Of a stretch of 64,000 nucleotides of DNA, positions 63,059-64,000 are shown piece by piece. Under the pieces are notes generated by a model. The model made no database searches. It was not told where the DNA came from and saw only the letters and a program-made list of their open reading frames with translations. Origin of the DNA: Vibrio intestinalis (GTDB lineage Bacteria > Pseudomonadota > Gammaproteobacteria > Enterobacterales > Vibrionaceae); the NCBI RefSeq assembly GCF_025195085.2, contig NZ_JANAVY020000004.1:124001-188000 (forward strand), in the 5' to 3' direction. Made by a program: the position numbers and the translations under genes. Position 1 is the first letter of the stretch. Each line of letters starts with the position of its first letter.

Positions 63059-64000
63059 CTAAATGTTGTAGTAACTCTTATACCAATCAACAAATGCTTT
63101 TACGCCTTCGCGTACTTTTACTTCTGGTTTGTAGCCGGTAGCTTTGAACAAATCTTCCGTATCCGCATAAGTCGCGTACACATCACCCGGCTGCATTGAC
63201 ATAAAGTTTTTCTTCGCTTCAATACCTAATGCTTCTTCAAGTGATTCGATAAATTCCATCAGTTTCACTGGGCTTCCGTGACCAATGTTGTACACCTTGT
63301 AAGGTGCAGAACTAGTAGCAGGCGAACCTGACTCAACAGTCCAGTCGCTGTTTTTAGCAGGAATCACATCCTGAATGCGGATAATGCCTTCCACAATATC
63401 ATCGATATAAGTAAAGTCACGGCGCATATCACCGTTGTTATACACGTCTATCGTCTCACCTTTGACAATGGCATTGGTAAATTTAAACAGTGCCATATCA
63501 GGGCGGCCCCATGGGCCATAAACCGTAAAGAAGCGTAGACCGGTCGTAGGTACACCATACAAATGCGAGTAGGTATGAGCCATCAACTCATTCGATTTCT
63601 TAGTCGCTGCGTAAAGAGAAATTGGATGATCGACAGAGTCAGCAGTATCAAATGGCATCTTCTGGTTAAGCCCATAAACCGAACTTGAAGATGCATACAC
63701 TAAGTGCTCGATTTTATGATGGCGACAGCCTTCAAGAATTGTCAGATGGCCAACTAAGTTACTATCAGCGTAAGCCATAGGGTTATCGATTGAATAACGA
63801 ACACCCGCTTGAGCAGCTAAGTGAATCACACGATCAAACTTCTGCTCGGCAAATAAATTCGCAATGCCATCACGATCCGCCAAATCCAACTCAATAAAAG
63901 TGAAGTTGTCGTGCTCAACTCGCTTTAGACGATCATGCTTTAACGATACTTGGTAATAGTCATTAAGGTTATCAATGCCCACCACATGATGGCCAGCTGC
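63059..64000 (-). CDS. UDP-glucuronate 4-epimerase-like protein, cut by the window end
   Basis: Extended SDR without its N-terminus. The frame runs through to the right edge: the last bases encode AAGHHVVGIDNLND, so the ATG and the GxxGxxG motif lie beyond 64000 and the internal GTG is not the real start. Visible: AAQAGVRYSIDNPMAYADSN, YASSSSVYGLN, catalytic YAATK, and TGLRFFTVYGPWGRPDMALFKF. These are typical of UDP-glucuronate/UDP-galacturonate 4-epimerases (family of GlaE/LspL). It would use the UDP-glucuronate made by ugd. Confidence 0.88.
   Translation of the reverse strand, partial: AAGHHVVGIDNLNDYYQVSLKHDRLKRVEHDNFTFIELDLADRDGIANLFAEQKFDRVIHLAAQAGVRYSIDNPMAYADSNLVGHLTILEGCRHHKIEHLVYASSSSVYGLNQKMPFDTADSVDHPISLYAATKKSNELMAHTYSHLYGVPTTGLRFFTVYGPWGRPDMALFKFTNAIVKGETIDVYNNGDMRRDFTYIDDIVEGIIRIQDVIPAKNSDWTVESGSPATSSAPYKVYNIGHGSPVKLMEFIESLEEALGIEAKKNFMSMQPGDVYATYADTEDLFKATGYKPEVKVREGVKAFVDWYKSYYNI

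Overview
The window looks like part of a Vibrio-type (Vibrionaceae) chromosome. The evidence is the murB-birA pair, a DUF3135-like small protein, and an LPS core locus (hldD, ugd, lpxM-like, waaF, waaC, waaG-like, waaL, waaA, coaD) lying directly beside a large surface-polysaccharide locus that starts next to hldD. There are no rRNA or tRNA genes, CRISPR arrays or intact insertion sequences that I can see.

Layout. (1) 0.1-4.6 kb, housekeeping: DUF3135-like gene, birA, murB, a GNAT acetyltransferase and pssA, ending in a bidirectional terminator at 4617-4642. (2) 4.6-45.2 kb: some 35 minus-strand genes for an O-antigen or capsule. Read in the direction of transcription (45.2 to 4.6 kb) it holds: a legionaminic-acid-type pathway (legB, legC, legG, legI, legH-like, ptmE-like, ptmF-like, legF); a dead SDR remnant; a deacetylase-like protein, an SDR and a sialyltransferase-like protein; a PglK-like ABC flippase; a complete pseudaminic acid pathway (pseB, pseC, pseF, a pseG-pseH fusion, pseI); an amidation module (a PP-loop sugar amidotransferase, HisH-like, divergent HisF-like, and a second amidotransferase-like protein that has lost its PP-loop); an unusual block with two proteins carrying hexanucleotide-repeat dipeptide tracts around an aldolase / CMP-ulosonate-synthetase-like / HAD phosphatase / SGNH gene set; a CDP-6-deoxyhexose pathway (rfbF, rfbG, RmlC-like, RmlD-like); glycosyltransferases and a Wzy-like protein; and an initiation module (SDR reductase, PglC/WbpL-like phosphoglycosyltransferase, WbpM-like dehydratase). 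(3) 45.5-64 kb: LPS inner and outer core genes, mostly plus strand, with waaL and one GT9 gene on the minus strand, then waaA, a GT2 gene, coaD, and a UDP-glucuronate epimerase-like gene cut by the window end.

How it fits together (inference). A 6-deoxy-HexNAc-1-phosphate, plausibly QuiNAc, is put on undecaprenyl phosphate. Glycosyltransferases add the CDP-6-deoxyhexose and one or more CMP-activated acidic sugars. The PglK-like ABC protein flips the unit, Wzy polymerises it and WaaL ligates it to the core. No Wzx, Wzz or Wza/Wzc gene is visible here.

Most promising for novelty: the tightly overlapping set at 15.0-22.0 kb. An HMGL-type aldolase fused to a GPSL-motif domain, a KdsB-like cytidylyltransferase, a HAD phosphatase, an SGNH-like protein and an HP-motif GT-like protein read like a complete route to an unidentified CMP-activated ulosonic acid. 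It is bracketed by two genes with in-frame 6-bp repeats at seven units each. The PP-loop-less amidotransferase paralogue next to a divergent HisF is the second candidate.
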